Counted from the first letter of the stretch, positions 1 to 7,067 are shown. The stretch: DNA of 9,076 nucleotides from an uncultured Lachnospiraceae bacterium (GCA_902795985.1 CADBNG010000065.1:1-9076), one strand, 5' to 3'. The notes: generated by a model not told the origin, from the letters alone. Made by a program: numbers and translations.

Positions 1-502
1 GGTCCAGGGTTACGACGCCGTAGCGCCGCGGGTCGTCTTTCACATTGGTACAGACGATGGTGATATCGGCTTCTTTGTCAATGTGCTGTTCGATGACCTT
101 GTTGTAATCCAGTTTATAAACACCGTTGCAGGATGTGATGACCACATAGGGTTCATGGCTCTGTTTCAGCCAGTCCACATTCTGCCAGATCGCGTCGGCC
201 GTTCCTTTGTACCACCAGTTGTTGCTGGCGGTCAGGGTCGGCGCGAAAACGAACAGACCGCCTTTTTTACGGCCGAAATTCCACCATTTGGAGGATCTCA
301 GGTGCTCGTCCAGTGACTTGGCATTGTACTGTGTCAGGACGGCTACCCGGCCGATTCCGGAGTTCGTCATGTTGCTCAGCGCAAAATCGATCGTGCGGTA
401 CGTACCGGCAATAGGGATCGCCGCGATCGCGCGGGTACGGGAAAGCTCGCCCATCCTTAAGTTATTGCCGCCCGCAAGTATGACTCCAAGTGCTTTCATC
501 AT
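1..502 (-). CDS. glgD: GlgD, regulatory subunit of glucose-1-phosphate adenylyltransferase (3' end missing)
   Basis: The first 167 residues are visible and the frame is open to the left edge, so the nucleotidyltransferase-like fold is cut and the C-terminal beta-helix is missing. The protein aligns by eye with GlgC encoded just upstream ([30 protein letters not shown]). The nucleotide-binding loop is degenerate: AGGNNLRMG (residues 10-18) replaces AGGQGSRLG. The SGDHIY motif carrying the catalytic Asp reads SCNGVY, with Asn126 at the Asp position. This matches the known Firmicutes GlgD type, a GlgC paralogue that lacks or nearly lacks activity and enhances GlgC in a heteromer. Start: ATG at 502-500 overlaps the glgC stop as ATGA, with GGGAGG (510-515) seven bases upstream inside glgC; a second ATG follows at 499-497. 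It acts in the cytoplasm in ADP-glucose formation for glycogen. Confidence 0.95.
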   Translation of the reverse strand, partial: MMKALGVILAGGNNLRMGELSRTRAIAAIPIAGTYRTIDFALSNMTNSGIGRVAVLTQYNAKSLDEHLRSSKWWNFGRKKGGLFVFAPTLTASNNWWYKGTADAIWQNVDWLKQSHEPYVVITSCNGVYKLDYNKVIEQHIDKEADITIVCTNVKDDPRRYGVVTLD

Positions 503-1767
503 AGGCTGTCCTCCCGGATCAGCATCTCGCCGGACTCCAGTCTGCCGTTCGGATAATCTTCCGCCGCGGTTGGCCCGGAAATGGCGGTATTCTTCCCGAT
601 ACTGACGTTGTCGGGAATCACGCTTTTCTCACCGATTGCCGTTAATCCGTTGAAGTAAATGTTCGGTTTGATACGATTCGGGCGTTCTTCGCCGACACCG
701 ATCTGGACGTTGTTTCCGATCTTTGTGTCGTCCGCAATGATCGCCTTTTCAATAAAGCAGTTTTCACCGATGGACACATGCCGCATGACAATGCAGTCTC
801 TCAGTACGCTGCCTTTGCCGATCCGGACATCCGTTCCGATCACCGAATTGTGAAGGTGTCCGTAAATTTCGGCTCCTTCCCCGATGATGCTGCGGATGAC
901 CGAAGCATCCGGGGCAATATACTGGGGATTGATCATTCCGCTGTTTGTATAAATGGGCCAGAATTCCTCATAAAGATTGAACTCCGGAACAACATCCACC
1001 AGTCCCATATTGGCTTCCCAATAGGACTGCAGCGTTCCGACATCCTTCCAGTAGCCCTGAAACTCATACGCGTACAGCTTCTTTCCAAGCTCTTTCGCAT
1101 AGGGCAGGACGTGCTTGCCGAAATCCAGCTCCGGCTGGTCTTTCAGCGCGATCAGCCCCTGTTTCAGGACCTTCCAGTTGAAGATATAGATTCCCATGGA
1201 AGCAAGGGTGCTTCTGGGATGTTCCGGTTTTTCTTCAAAATCGGTGATACGTCTTTCCTCATCCGTGATCATGATCCCGAAACGATGGGCTTCTTCCTCC
1301 GGAACCGAAATACAGGCAATCGTGATGTCCGCACCCTTTTCCTTATGGAAATCCAGCATCATCTGATAATCCATTTTGTAAATATGATCACCGGAAAGGA
1401 TCAGAACGTATTCCGGATCGTAATGATCAATGTAATTAAAATTCTGGAATATCGCGTTAGCGGTACCCGAATACCATTCACTGCTCGAGGTGCTTTCATA
1501 CGGCGGCAGAACGGTAACCCCTCCGTCGTTAATGTCCAGATCCCATGGAATGCCGATTCCGATATGAGTATTCAGAATCAGCGGCTGGTACTGCGTTAGC
1601 ACTCCGACTGTATCGATACCAGAGTTGGTGCAGTTGCTGAGCGGAAAATCAATAATGCGGTATTTCGCACCGAAGGAAACTGCCGGCTTCGCAACATGGT
1701 CCGTCAGGACGCCAAGCCGGCTTCCCTGTCCGCCTGCAAGCAGCATCGCAATCATTTCCTTTTTCAT
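499..1767 (-). CDS. glgC: GlgC, glucose-1-phosphate adenylyltransferase catalytic subunit
   Basis: This enzyme makes ADP-glucose and pyrophosphate from ATP and glucose 1-phosphate, the committed step of bacterial glycogen synthesis. The 422-residue protein is full length for clostridial GlgC. The N-terminal nucleotidyltransferase domain shows GGQGSRL (12-18), AKPAV (26-30), the catalytic Asp in SGDHIY (Asp127) and FEEKP (177-181, sugar-phosphate binding). Later comes GYWKDVGT, then a left-handed beta-helix of hexapeptide-like repeats in the C-terminal third. The start chosen is ATG at 1767-1765, because GGGGAGG (1777-1783) sits nine bases upstream; a TTG-initiated extension to 1785 would place that ribosome site inside the coding region. 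The gene overlaps glgD by four bases, so the two are probably translationally coupled and made as a heteromer. No convincing promoter is visible in the 163 bases upstream. Other glg genes (glgA, glgB) may lie outside the window. Confidence 0.97.
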   Translation of the reverse strand: MKKEMIAMLLAGGQGSRLGVLTDHVAKPAVSFGAKYRIIDFPLSNCTNSGIDTVGVLTQYQPLILNTHIGIGIPWDLDINDGGVTVLPPYESTSSSEWYSGTANAIFQNFNYIDHYDPEYVLILSGDHIYKMDYQMMLDFHKEKGADITIACISVPEEEAHRFGIMITDEERRITDFEEKPEHPRSTLASMGIYIFNWKVLKQGLIALKDQPELDFGKHVLPYAKELGKKLYAYEFQGYWKDVGTLQSYWEANMGLVDVVPEFNLYEEFWPIYTNSGMINPQYIAPDASVIRSIIGEGAEIYGHLHNSVIGTDVRIGKGSVLRDCIVMRHVSIGENCFIEKAIIADDTKIGNNVQIGVGEERPNRIKPNIYFNGLTAIGEKSVIPDNVSIGKNTAISGPTAAEDYPNGRLESGEMLIREDSL

Positions 1768-1864
1768 GAACCATAGCCTCCCCAATAAAAGCCACTCTGT
1801 TATGATTCTTCTCTGAAATGGGTGATCGCACCTGTCCGTCGTACGCCGGAACCCTTAACGAACA

Positions 1865-1913
1865 ATTCGGGCGCAGCTTATCCCGCAATGAGGGGAACCG
1901 CTGACGCCCGAAT
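1865..1913 (-). terminator. Long hairpin after the BKACE gene, probable terminator
   Basis: Arms ATTCGGGCG (1865-1873) and CGCCCGAAT (1905-1913) are perfectly complementary over 9 bp. The stem continues as CAGC (1874-1877) with GCTG (1900-1903) past one unpaired base. It begins 17 bases after the BKACE stop codon. In the minus direction the tail reads TGTTCGTT, moderately T-rich but not a clean U-tract. It is either a terminator of modest strength for the SDR-BKACE operon or an attenuating structure in the leader of glgC, which follows 97 bases downstream with no clear promoter of its own. Confidence 0.6.
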
Positions 1914-1930
1914 GTGATTCAGTTTCTGAA

Positions 1931-2815
1931 TCAGTCTACTTTCTTGGTCATGCCGAGAATCTGACGGGCATCTTCCGCCGTCGCGATGTCACGGCCGGCC
2001 AGCTTCGCCAGTTCAACAGCACGCTCTACGAGCATGACATTCGTCGCAATGACTTTCGTTCCGTCATCATTGCGGGAATAAATGATGTTGTCTTCCAGAC
2101 CCACACGAAGTCCGTCGCAGCCCATGGAAAGGCCGGCGAGCATCATATCCATATGGCATCTGCCGATACCGGATACGGACCAGGTCGCGCCCTGCGGAAG
2201 CTTGCTGACCATGAACGCAAGGTTCAGAGCGGTTCCGGGCATGGATCCGCCAACGCCCATGATGAACTGGATGTGCGGCGGCTGCGGGATTCCCCACTTC
2301 TTGACATAGTACATTACGCTGTCGATATGACCGGTGTCGAATACTTCGAATTCCGGCTTGATGTTGTACTTGACAACTTCCTGTGCCAGCTGGTTCAGGA
2401 AACGGGGGGAGTTCTCGAAGATGTAGCTGTTGGCCCAGTTCAGGGTGTTCGGGTCGAACGAGCACATTTCCGGAAGAAGCTTTCCGAGGTGCTGCAGACG
2501 CTTGTAGTCTTCATATTCTCCGCCGGAGGTGGTCAGGTTGATGGCGACGTCCACGCCCTGCTCCTTGCTCTTTTTACGGATGAGCTCGGTGGTCTCGGTG
2601 AACTTCTCAAGGCTCATGGATTTGTAGCCGATCTCCATCTTGCCGTTGACTTCCTTATCCTCGCGGACATGGATGTGAACGATCGAAGCGCCGGCCTTCG
2701 CGCACTCAATAGCCTGATCCGAAATCTCTTCGGGGGTGTACGGTACGGTAGGTGCCTGGTCTTTCTTGGTTCCCGCGCCGCAGAGGCAGGCGGAGATAAT
2801 CAGTTTCTTGCCCAT
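1931..2815 (-). CDS. Beta-keto acid cleavage enzyme (BKACE, Kce/DUF849 family)
   Basis: A 294-residue TIM-barrel-type enzyme of the family founded by 3-keto-5-aminohexanoate cleavage enzyme (Kce). Members condense a beta-keto acid with acetyl-CoA and release acetoacetate plus a new acyl-CoA, using a bound divalent metal, usually zinc. The metal-ligand pattern is visible: His47-x-His49 in VHIHVRE, and Glu241 in RVGLEDN. Arg237 and Asp242 fall at the spacing of catalytic Arg226 and Asp231 of the Cloacimonas enzyme (ligand Glu230). TTSGG (95-99), PEFEVFD (154-160) and the Gly-rich GVGGSMPGT loop (187-195) are also typical. ATG at 2815 has AAGGAG (2827-2832) eleven bases upstream. It lies 57 bases after the SDR gene in one operon. 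No kamA, kdd, kal or atoDA genes are present, so lysine fermentation is not supported and the true keto-acid substrate is unknown. The symbol kce would over-specify it. Confidence 0.92.
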   Translation of the reverse strand: MGKKLIISACLCGAGTKKDQAPTVPYTPEEISDQAIECAKAGASIVHIHVREDKEVNGKMEIGYKSMSLEKFTETTELIRKKSKEQGVDVAINLTTSGGEYEDYKRLQHLGKLLPEMCSFDPNTLNWANSYIFENSPRFLNQLAQEVVKYNIKPEFEVFDTGHIDSVMYYVKKWGIPQPPHIQFIMGVGGSMPGTALNLAFMVSKLPQGATWSVSGIGRCHMDMMLAGLSMGCDGLRVGLEDNIIYSRNDDGTKVIATNVMLVERAVELAKLAGRDIATAEDARQILGMTKKVD

Positions 2816-2872
2816 TGTATTATGTTCTCCTTAAAATTAAATAATAAACTGAGTGTTGCGGTCCGTGCCGTA

Positions 2873-3670
2873 TCAGCCGATTGCGGTAAGTCCGCCGTCC
2901 GGATACAGGATGTTTCCGGTCAGGAAATCGGAAGCGGGAGCTGCAAGGAACAGAGCGGTTCCGACACAGTCGATCGGATCGGACATGCGGCGCATCGGAA
3001 GGTTGGCGCCCTGGATCTCAAGGTACTTCTCGACGGTAACGCCGGCTTCGTTCGCGCGCATCTCGAAGATCTTGTTCATCATCGGTGTCTTCATGATGTT
3101 CGGGCCGAAAGCGTTTACGGTGATTCCATACGGTCCAAGCTCGGCGGCGAGAACCTTGGTCAGCATATCCTCAGCGCCTTTGGAGGAGCAGTATGCGGCA
3201 TTGCCCGGTCCCTTCGTCGCGATCTTGCCGCGGACGGAAGAAACGTTGATGATCTTGCCGTAGCCGGCTTCCTTCATGTAAGGAGCAAAGTGCTTTGCAG
3301 TGATAAGAATGGAGGTTACGTTTGCGTTCATGACGTTATTGAAATCCGCTACCGGGAAATCAAAAACCGGAACTTTCTTGTTGATGCCCTGGCTGTTGAC
3401 GAGGATGGTCACCGGACCCATCTCTTCGTTGGCCTTTTTCGCGGTCGCTTCAACTGTAGCTTCGTCGGTGGCATCGCAGACATAGTATTTGAAGTCTTTG
3501 CCGGTCTCGGCTTTCAGATCTTCACAGGCGGCAGCAAGCTTCTCTTCACTTCTGGAAGCGATAGCAACGTTAGCGCCTGCAAGCGCATACTCTCTTGCGA
3601 TAAGTTTTCCAAGTCCGCCGGCTCCGCCGAAAATGATCGCATTTTTTCCGGTAAGGTCAAAGAAATTCAT
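2873..3670 (-). CDS. SDR family NAD(P)-dependent oxidoreductase
   Basis: A 265-residue classical short-chain dehydrogenase/reductase. The Rossmann loop reads FGGAGGLG (residues 14-21), with Phe14 replacing the usual Thr. NSQG (92-95) replaces NNAG. Ser145 in INVSSVRG is the likely catalytic Ser, and Tyr160-x-x-x-Lys164 (YCSSK) is the catalytic pair. Ser to Tyr is 15 residues rather than the common 13, so a two-residue insertion lies in that loop. Arg40 after the second strand (IASRSEE) leans toward NADP(H), a weak inference. By style it resembles gluconate-5-dehydrogenase or FabG-like SDRs. It is first in the operon with the BKACE gene, which suggests it makes or consumes that enzyme's beta-keto acid by oxidising a beta-hydroxy acid. 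ATG at 3670 has AAAGGAG (3682-3688) eleven bases upstream. Exact substrate is unknown. Confidence 0.93.
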   Translation of the reverse strand: MNFFDLTGKNAIIFGGAGGLGKLIAREYALAGANVAIASRSEEKLAAACEDLKAETGKDFKYYVCDATDEATVEATAKKANEEMGPVTILVNSQGINKKVPVFDFPVADFNNVMNANVTSILITAKHFAPYMKEAGYGKIINVSSVRGKIATKGPGNAAYCSSKGAEDMLTKVLAAELGPYGITVNAFGPNIMKTPMMNKIFEMRANEAGVTVEKYLEIQGANLPMRRMSDPIDCVGTALFLAAPASDFLTGNILYPDGGLTAIG

Positions 3671-3697
3671 GGTTTGTACATCTCCTTTCAGGTTTCG

Positions 3698-3718
3698 GAT
3701 CTCCGTTGTCCGGAGATC
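3698..3718 (-). promoter_or_regulatory. Leader hairpin just before the SDR ribosome site
   Basis: Perfect 8-bp arms GATCTCCG (3698-3705) and CGGAGATC (3711-3718) with a 5-base loop. It lies in the predicted 5' untranslated region, about 36-56 bases after the expected transcript start and ten bases before the SDR Shine-Dalgarno. The mRNA word GGAGAU occurs both in this stem and in the ribosome site (3680-3685), so the AUCUCC arm could pair with either. It may stabilise the message, form a switch or be an operator. Confidence 0.5.
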
Positions 3719-3729
3719 ATTTTTATTGT

Positions 3730-3743
3730 ACAGTTTTCACTGT
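3730..3743. promoter_or_regulatory. Small palindrome downstream of the SDR promoter, possible operator
   Basis: ACAGT-tttc-ACTGT is a perfect 5-bp inverted repeat. It sits at roughly +11 to +24 of the predicted transcript, a common place for a repressor operator. No regulator gene is in the window, and five matching pairs can occur by chance. Confidence 0.3.
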
Positions 3744-3760
3744 CTGTTTATTACATTGTC

Positions 3761-3789
3761 AGTATACTATTCTGGATTTTCATTTGCAA
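3761..3789 (-). promoter_or_regulatory. Sigma-A-type promoter for the SDR-BKACE operon
   Basis: Read on the minus strand, the -35 is TTGCAA (3784-3789) and the -10 is TATACT (3761-3766), with a 17-base spacer. The -10 matches consensus at 5 of 6 positions and the -35 at 4 of 6. The surrounding DNA is AT-rich compared with the genes. The predicted start near 3754 gives a leader of about 84 bases. Confidence 0.7.
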
Positions 3790-3876
3790 GGGTCACGGCT
3801 TTAAAAGGGCGGACGGCCGTGTAACTTTTTTCTTATTCACCTTATAATCTTTTGGGCAATGAATGAAACATTCCTG

Positions 3877-3908
3877 AAAAAAAAGGCAGAACGGAGTCTC
3901 CTTCTGTC
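3877..3908 (-). terminator. Second terminator of the zinc-ribbon/peptidase operon
   Basis: On the minus strand a hairpin with arms CAGAA/TTCTG (3902-3906 with 3887-3891), extended by a GG/CC pair past one bulged base, is followed by eight Ts (the A run at 3877-3884). It lies just past the first terminator and appears to be a backup that keeps transcription out of the SDR promoter region. Confidence 0.6.
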
Positions 3909-3923
3909 ATCATTTTTCTCCGT

Positions 3924-3960
3924 AAAAACAGCTGCCGGAGCCCGCAGGTTCCGGCAGCTG
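3924..3960 (-). terminator. Rho-independent terminator of the peptidase gene
   Basis: Perfect 11-bp arms CAGCTGCCGGA (3929-3939) and TCCGGCAGCTG (3950-3960), with three further possible pairs inside the 10-base loop. Five Ts follow on the minus strand (A run at 3924-3928). It starts 19 bases after the peptidase stop codon. Confidence 0.9.
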
Positions 3961-3979
3961 AAGATCCGGCGCATACGTA

Positions 3980-6496
3980 TTATTTCGGTACAGCCGGTGT
4001 GAAATACTCGTTGTTGTAGAAATCCGTCAGCAGATACATAACCGAAGTGTTTTCACCGAGATAGGTATTGCTGATTTCCATTCCGTCATGATAATAAAGA
4101 GGCTCGCCCAGCAGGTAGGCTTCTTCAAACTGGCCGTCATAATTGTAGTAGTCACAGACCAGCTGGATCTCGGCGCCCTCTTCGATCTCCGTGATATTCT
4201 TCGCAACGGTCTCGGTTTCCCCGTTGAGATACACGTAGTTCGCTCCGGCTATCCTGCCGTAAGGCGTCTCATCGTCAAATACCAGGATCAGGTTGACTCT
4301 TTCTCCGTCAAGATAGGCCGGAACCCGTCCGGTTGTCACAACGCTGTCCCCGTCAATAATGGTCGTTTCGTAATAAAAGGCCGCCGGCTGTTTGTCGATG
4401 GAAAGCCAGGTGTCGTCGGTATCGCCGATCAGGCGTCCGTCATCCGTGAATTCCCAGGTCGTATCCAGTCCCAGATCCACATAGCCTTCCCCGTCGTCAT
4501 AGAACATATTGACCTGAAGAGTCTGGATCTGATCCCAGGCTTCATCGGGCAGCGCGATCAGGTGGCGTCCCTGGTCATCCTCATACCATTCAAGCATGGA
4601 AGGATCAAACTGGTTGACGGAAATATACTGTGCCGCGGAATTTACATCAAAACCGCTGTCCTCCATAAAACCGGCGGTACTGCGGTCAATGCCCTCCGCG
4701 CTGCGGCCGCCGGAAAGGAAAGCCGAAAGCAGGGCGCTCAGGGCGTCGGAACCCGTGGTCATTTCCGAATAGGCGGAGGAACTGCCTGTAAGCGCGCCGA
4801 ACGGGGATGAATATCCGCCGGCGCTCAGCTGACCGGCTGTTTCAATACCGGCAAAGGAACGGATGCATTCCGCGTACTCTTCGTCCATTCCGATGTCTTC
4901 ATACATACTGGTGACAGAATCCACCTTTGAAGTCCGCTTATAGGGGAAGTAAATGGATACGCCGTAGGAGTTCGTCATATTGGCCGAGGTCCGGTTGTAT
5001 TTCACGGCGCCCAGAAGGGTATCGGCAAGCGCCGAAGCCTCTTCCGTTCCGATCTTATTGGCAAAGTCCACCAGGTCGATCTGATCGATACGGGAGGAAG
5101 CAGCGAATTCCCTTGTTCCCGCACGGGCGTCGGAAACCTTTTTGTAATTGTCGCTCCTGATCAGATCCGCCGTGCTGCCCGAAAACGCGGACAGTTTGGA
5201 CGGAACGGTCTTCTCCAGCTCCGCGAGGTCGATGATGGAAAGCGTTGCTTTCTGACCGCTGCATTCCTGACCGCATTTTTCCACAAAGCCGTCGATAATA
5301 TTCTTTCCGGTATCGATGGTCTCCTGGGAGGTGTTCTGCGAAAGGGAACTCAGCCAGTCGGAATAATACCAGCCGATGCCGGGTTCCGTTTCCTCCGAGG
5401 CGATCAGATAGTCCGCGTAGTTGGAAGTGACCAGCGCGGTCTCCAGGGTCGCCATCAGGCAGGCGTCAAAGCCGATGAAGTCAAATGTTACGCCGGAATT
5501 CTTCAGGGCACGGTTGATTCCCGAAAGAGTCATGGAACCTTTGTTCGGGAATTTTTCATCATAGCCGTATCCGCTGACCGAACCGCTGCCGTGGTCCCAG
5601 AAGATCAGGTCGTTCCGGTTTGCCGGGAAATTCGCGGCGCACCACTGAATAAAGGCCGTGAGGGTTTCCGGATCGGTCATCCCCTTGGACCCGTCGTCAT
5701 CCACCAGCCGCTCCAGGCCGCCGTTCGTCACACGGTAAATCTGGTTGACGGAGTTGCTGATGCCGTTTACCCTCCAGCCTCTGCATCCGCCGGTATAGAT
5801 CAGGATATTCACGTTATCCGCCAGCTTTGCGGAACACATTTCCATCATATCCCTTGTCGCCATGCCGGATTTGGACTCCAGGTCGGTGCCGCACATATAG
5901 ATCATAATCGTTACCGAATCCTGGCCGTTCCCGATGATCTGTGTACGCTTCGCGCGGGCCGCCGCGTCCACTTCCCGGTTCAGAGCCGAAACATTACTGC
6001 TGCCGGTGCTCCACCCGGAAGATACGCCGTTGCTGCCGGTAAAGCCTGAAAGCATGCCGAAAAGATCCGAACCGTATGCCAACTGGGTGCTCTGTCCGGA
6101 GGAAGTACCGCCGTTAGACGGGGTTGTCTGTGCGCCTGAATAACCGGAAGGACTCCAGTTGCCCTGGTTTCCGCCGGTACTATTATTGTTATAGGTATTG
6201 CCTCCGGAGGATACCCCGGATGAGCTTCCGCCGCAGCCTCTTCCGCCGGCAATCAGGGCGATCACAATCACCACGACAACCACAAGAAGCAGCGGGCTTT
6301 TCCCTCCGCCGGAAGACCTCTGGCCTCTGTTCACCGGCCTTCCGGAGCCGCCTCCCTGCTGGGAACTTCCCTGCGAGGTTCTGCCGGCATAGCCTTCCTT
6401 TCTTCCGACCGGTCCGGTACCCAGTCCGCTTCCGCGTTTCTGTACCCCTTTGCCGCCTTCCGTTACATGCTTCTGTCGTCCTGTTCTGGGATCCAT
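3980..6496 (-). CDS. Membrane-anchored clostripain-like (C11) cysteine peptidase
   Basis: An 838-residue protein. Residues 1-66 are basic, Gly/Ser/Gln-rich and probably cytoplasmic, with the motif KRGSGLGTGPVG (20-31). Residues 67-84 form one hydrophobic helix, and by the positive-inside rule the rest is exported. A Gly/Ser/Asn linker runs to about 170. The C11 caspase-like domain spans roughly 190-550: IMIYMCGTDLES, then His302 in FWDHGSGS and Cys346 in GFDACLM. The 44-residue His-Cys spacing is close to the 46 of PmC11, and Asp344 two residues before Cys matches its Arg/Lys-selecting S1 Asp. SYGVSIYFPYKR is also family-typical. The last 250 or so residues are an acidic, Tyr-rich, probably beta-rich domain I cannot name. 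ATG at 6496 has GGAGG (6504-6508) seven bases upstream. It follows the zinc-ribbon gene by 20 bases. Cleavage after basic residues at the cell surface is inferred from the family. Confidence 0.9.
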   Translation of the reverse strand: MDPRTGRQKHVTEGGKGVQKRGSGLGTGPVGRKEGYAGRTSQGSSQQGGGSGRPVNRGQRSSGGGKSPLLLVVVVVIVIALIAGGRGCGGSSSGVSSGGNTYNNNSTGGNQGNWSPSGYSGAQTTPSNGGTSSGQSTQLAYGSDLFGMLSGFTGSNGVSSGWSTGSSNVSALNREVDAAARAKRTQIIGNGQDSVTIMIYMCGTDLESKSGMATRDMMEMCSAKLADNVNILIYTGGCRGWRVNGISNSVNQIYRVTNGGLERLVDDDGSKGMTDPETLTAFIQWCAANFPANRNDLIFWDHGSGSVSGYGYDEKFPNKGSMTLSGINRALKNSGVTFDFIGFDACLMATLETALVTSNYADYLIASEETEPGIGWYYSDWLSSLSQNTSQETIDTGKNIIDGFVEKCGQECSGQKATLSIIDLAELEKTVPSKLSAFSGSTADLIRSDNYKKVSDARAGTREFAASSRIDQIDLVDFANKIGTEEASALADTLLGAVKYNRTSANMTNSYGVSIYFPYKRTSKVDSVTSMYEDIGMDEEYAECIRSFAGIETAGQLSAGGYSSPFGALTGSSSAYSEMTTGSDALSALLSAFLSGGRSAEGIDRSTAGFMEDSGFDVNSAAQYISVNQFDPSMLEWYEDDQGRHLIALPDEAWDQIQTLQVNMFYDDGEGYVDLGLDTTWEFTDDGRLIGDTDDTWLSIDKQPAAFYYETTIIDGDSVVTTGRVPAYLDGERVNLILVFDDETPYGRIAGANYVYLNGETETVAKNITEIEEGAEIQLVCDYYNYDGQFEEAYLLGEPLYYHDGMEISNTYLGENTSVMYLLTDFYNNEYFTPAVPK

Positions 6497-6516
6497 GCTT
6501 TTTCCTCCGGTAATAA

Positions 6517-6786
6517 TCAGTTTGCCGCGGCTTTCTCCTTTTCACGCCTCTTTTTCTGGCTTTCCGCGACTTTCATCAGCTGTTCATAGCGTTTGTCGCC
6601 GACGCACTGCCGGGCATACTGGCACCACTGAACGCAGTTCAGCGCGTCATTGTAGACAACAAACCCGCACCGGTCGCAGGCGACCTCGGTATCGATGGAG
6701 AACACTTCGATCACATTCCCGCACTGCGGACAGACCTTCTCTTCAATCGTTATCTCCGGTTTCCCCTGACAGCCCTCAAAAATCAT
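6517..6786 (-). CDS. Small zinc-ribbon protein with a Cys-rich C-terminal motif
   Basis: An 89-residue protein of unknown function. Cys19-x2-Cys22 (CPQCG) and Cys37-x2-Cys40 (CDRCG) form a clear four-Cys zinc ribbon. A second group follows as Cys51-x3-Cys55-x5-Cys61 in NCVQWCQYARQCVG, then a Lys/Glu/Arg-rich helical tail (65-89). I recall similar WCxYAxxCVG tails in small clostridial proteins and next to some HD-domain phosphohydrolases; this was not verified. The start at 6786 is preferred over the ATG at 6840, because GGAG (6793-6796) lies six bases upstream of it and no ribosome site precedes 6840. There is no signal peptide, so it is probably cytoplasmic. It is the first gene of the operon with the membrane peptidase, whose N-terminal tail is on the same side of the membrane. 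The ribbon could bind nucleic acid or protein. Confidence 0.8.
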   Translation of the reverse strand: MIFEGCQGKPEITIEEKVCPQCGNVIEVFSIDTEVACDRCGFVVYNDALNCVQWCQYARQCVGDKRYEQLMKVAESQKKRREKEKAAAN

Positions 6787-6848
6787 GTTCTGCTCCAATC
6801 TGCGGCCTGCGGATCCGGGGATCACGGCCGCCTTTTGCATTAAAATTA

Positions 6849-6876
6849 ATTATATATCTTCTTTTAGAGATTGCAA
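6849..6876 (-). promoter_or_regulatory. Sigma-A-type promoter for the zinc-ribbon/peptidase operon
   Basis: On the minus strand the -35 is TTGCAA (6871-6876) and the -10 is a perfect TATAAT (6849-6854), with a 16-base spacer. The predicted start near 6842 gives a leader of about 56 bases to the preferred start codon. The -35 hexamer is identical to that of the SDR operon promoter. Confidence 0.75.
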
Positions 6877-6883
6877 AGAAGGA

Positions 6884-6929
6884 AATCCGTCCCTCTCTGG
6901 CTTTTCTTCCTCTGTACAATAGACGGATT
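6884..6929. repeat. Inverted repeat upstream of the zinc-ribbon promoter
   Basis: Perfect 8-bp arms AATCCGTC (6884-6891) and GACGGATT (6922-6929), separated by 30 bases that include a TGTACA palindrome (6913-6918). It lies directly behind the -35 box, where an activator or a DNA-looping regulator could bind. The wide spacing makes a terminator unlikely. Confidence 0.35.
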
Positions 6930-6998
6930 CAGGGATTATGTATGTGGTTTTGACAACATTTGTTCAAAAAGGCAGGAATCAGCATTGATAAGCAGACG

Positions 6999-7067
6999 AG
7001 AGTTTTATTTGTAACCGGGCGAAAATATTATTGGTAACCGGAAGAGAGTATTATTGGTAACCGGACG
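6999..7067. repeat. Three tandem 23-bp repeats sharing GTAACCGG
   Basis: Units occupy 6999-7021, 7022-7044 and 7045-7067 with an exact 23-base period and no indels. Units 1 and 3 match at 20 of 23 positions, as do units 2 and 3, while units 1 and 2 match at 17. The shared core is TTATTGGTAACCGG (TTATTTGTAACCGG in unit 1), containing the palindrome GGTNACC. The last unit abuts the large hairpin at 7067. Equal spacing and conserved cores suggest repeated protein-binding sites, as at transposon ends, origins or operators. There is no spacer sequence, so it is not a CRISPR. Confidence 0.85.

Noticed and set aside
778..1599. 273-codon open frame on the plus strand
   Set aside because: It is antisense to glgC, which carries all the expected catalytic motifs; no ribosome site or family signal supports it.
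1931..2815. Assignment as lysine-fermentation Kce (3-keto-5-aminohexanoate cleavage)
   Set aside because: The fold and catalytic residues fit the family, but none of the lysine pathway genes are nearby and the partner is an SDR, so that substrate is not supported.
2153..3847. 564-codon open frame on the plus strand
   Set aside because: It lies antisense across the BKACE and SDR genes, both of which have clear family motifs, ribosome sites and a promoter. The translation shows no recognisable domain, so it is a shadow frame.
6787..6840. 18-residue N-terminal extension of the zinc-ribbon protein from ATG at 6840
   Set aside because: No ribosome site precedes it and it would start only a few bases after the predicted transcript start, while ATG at 6786 has GGAG at good spacing.
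6999..7067. CRISPR array
   Set aside because: The three units are contiguous with a 23-base period and no unique spacers, and there are no cas genes.
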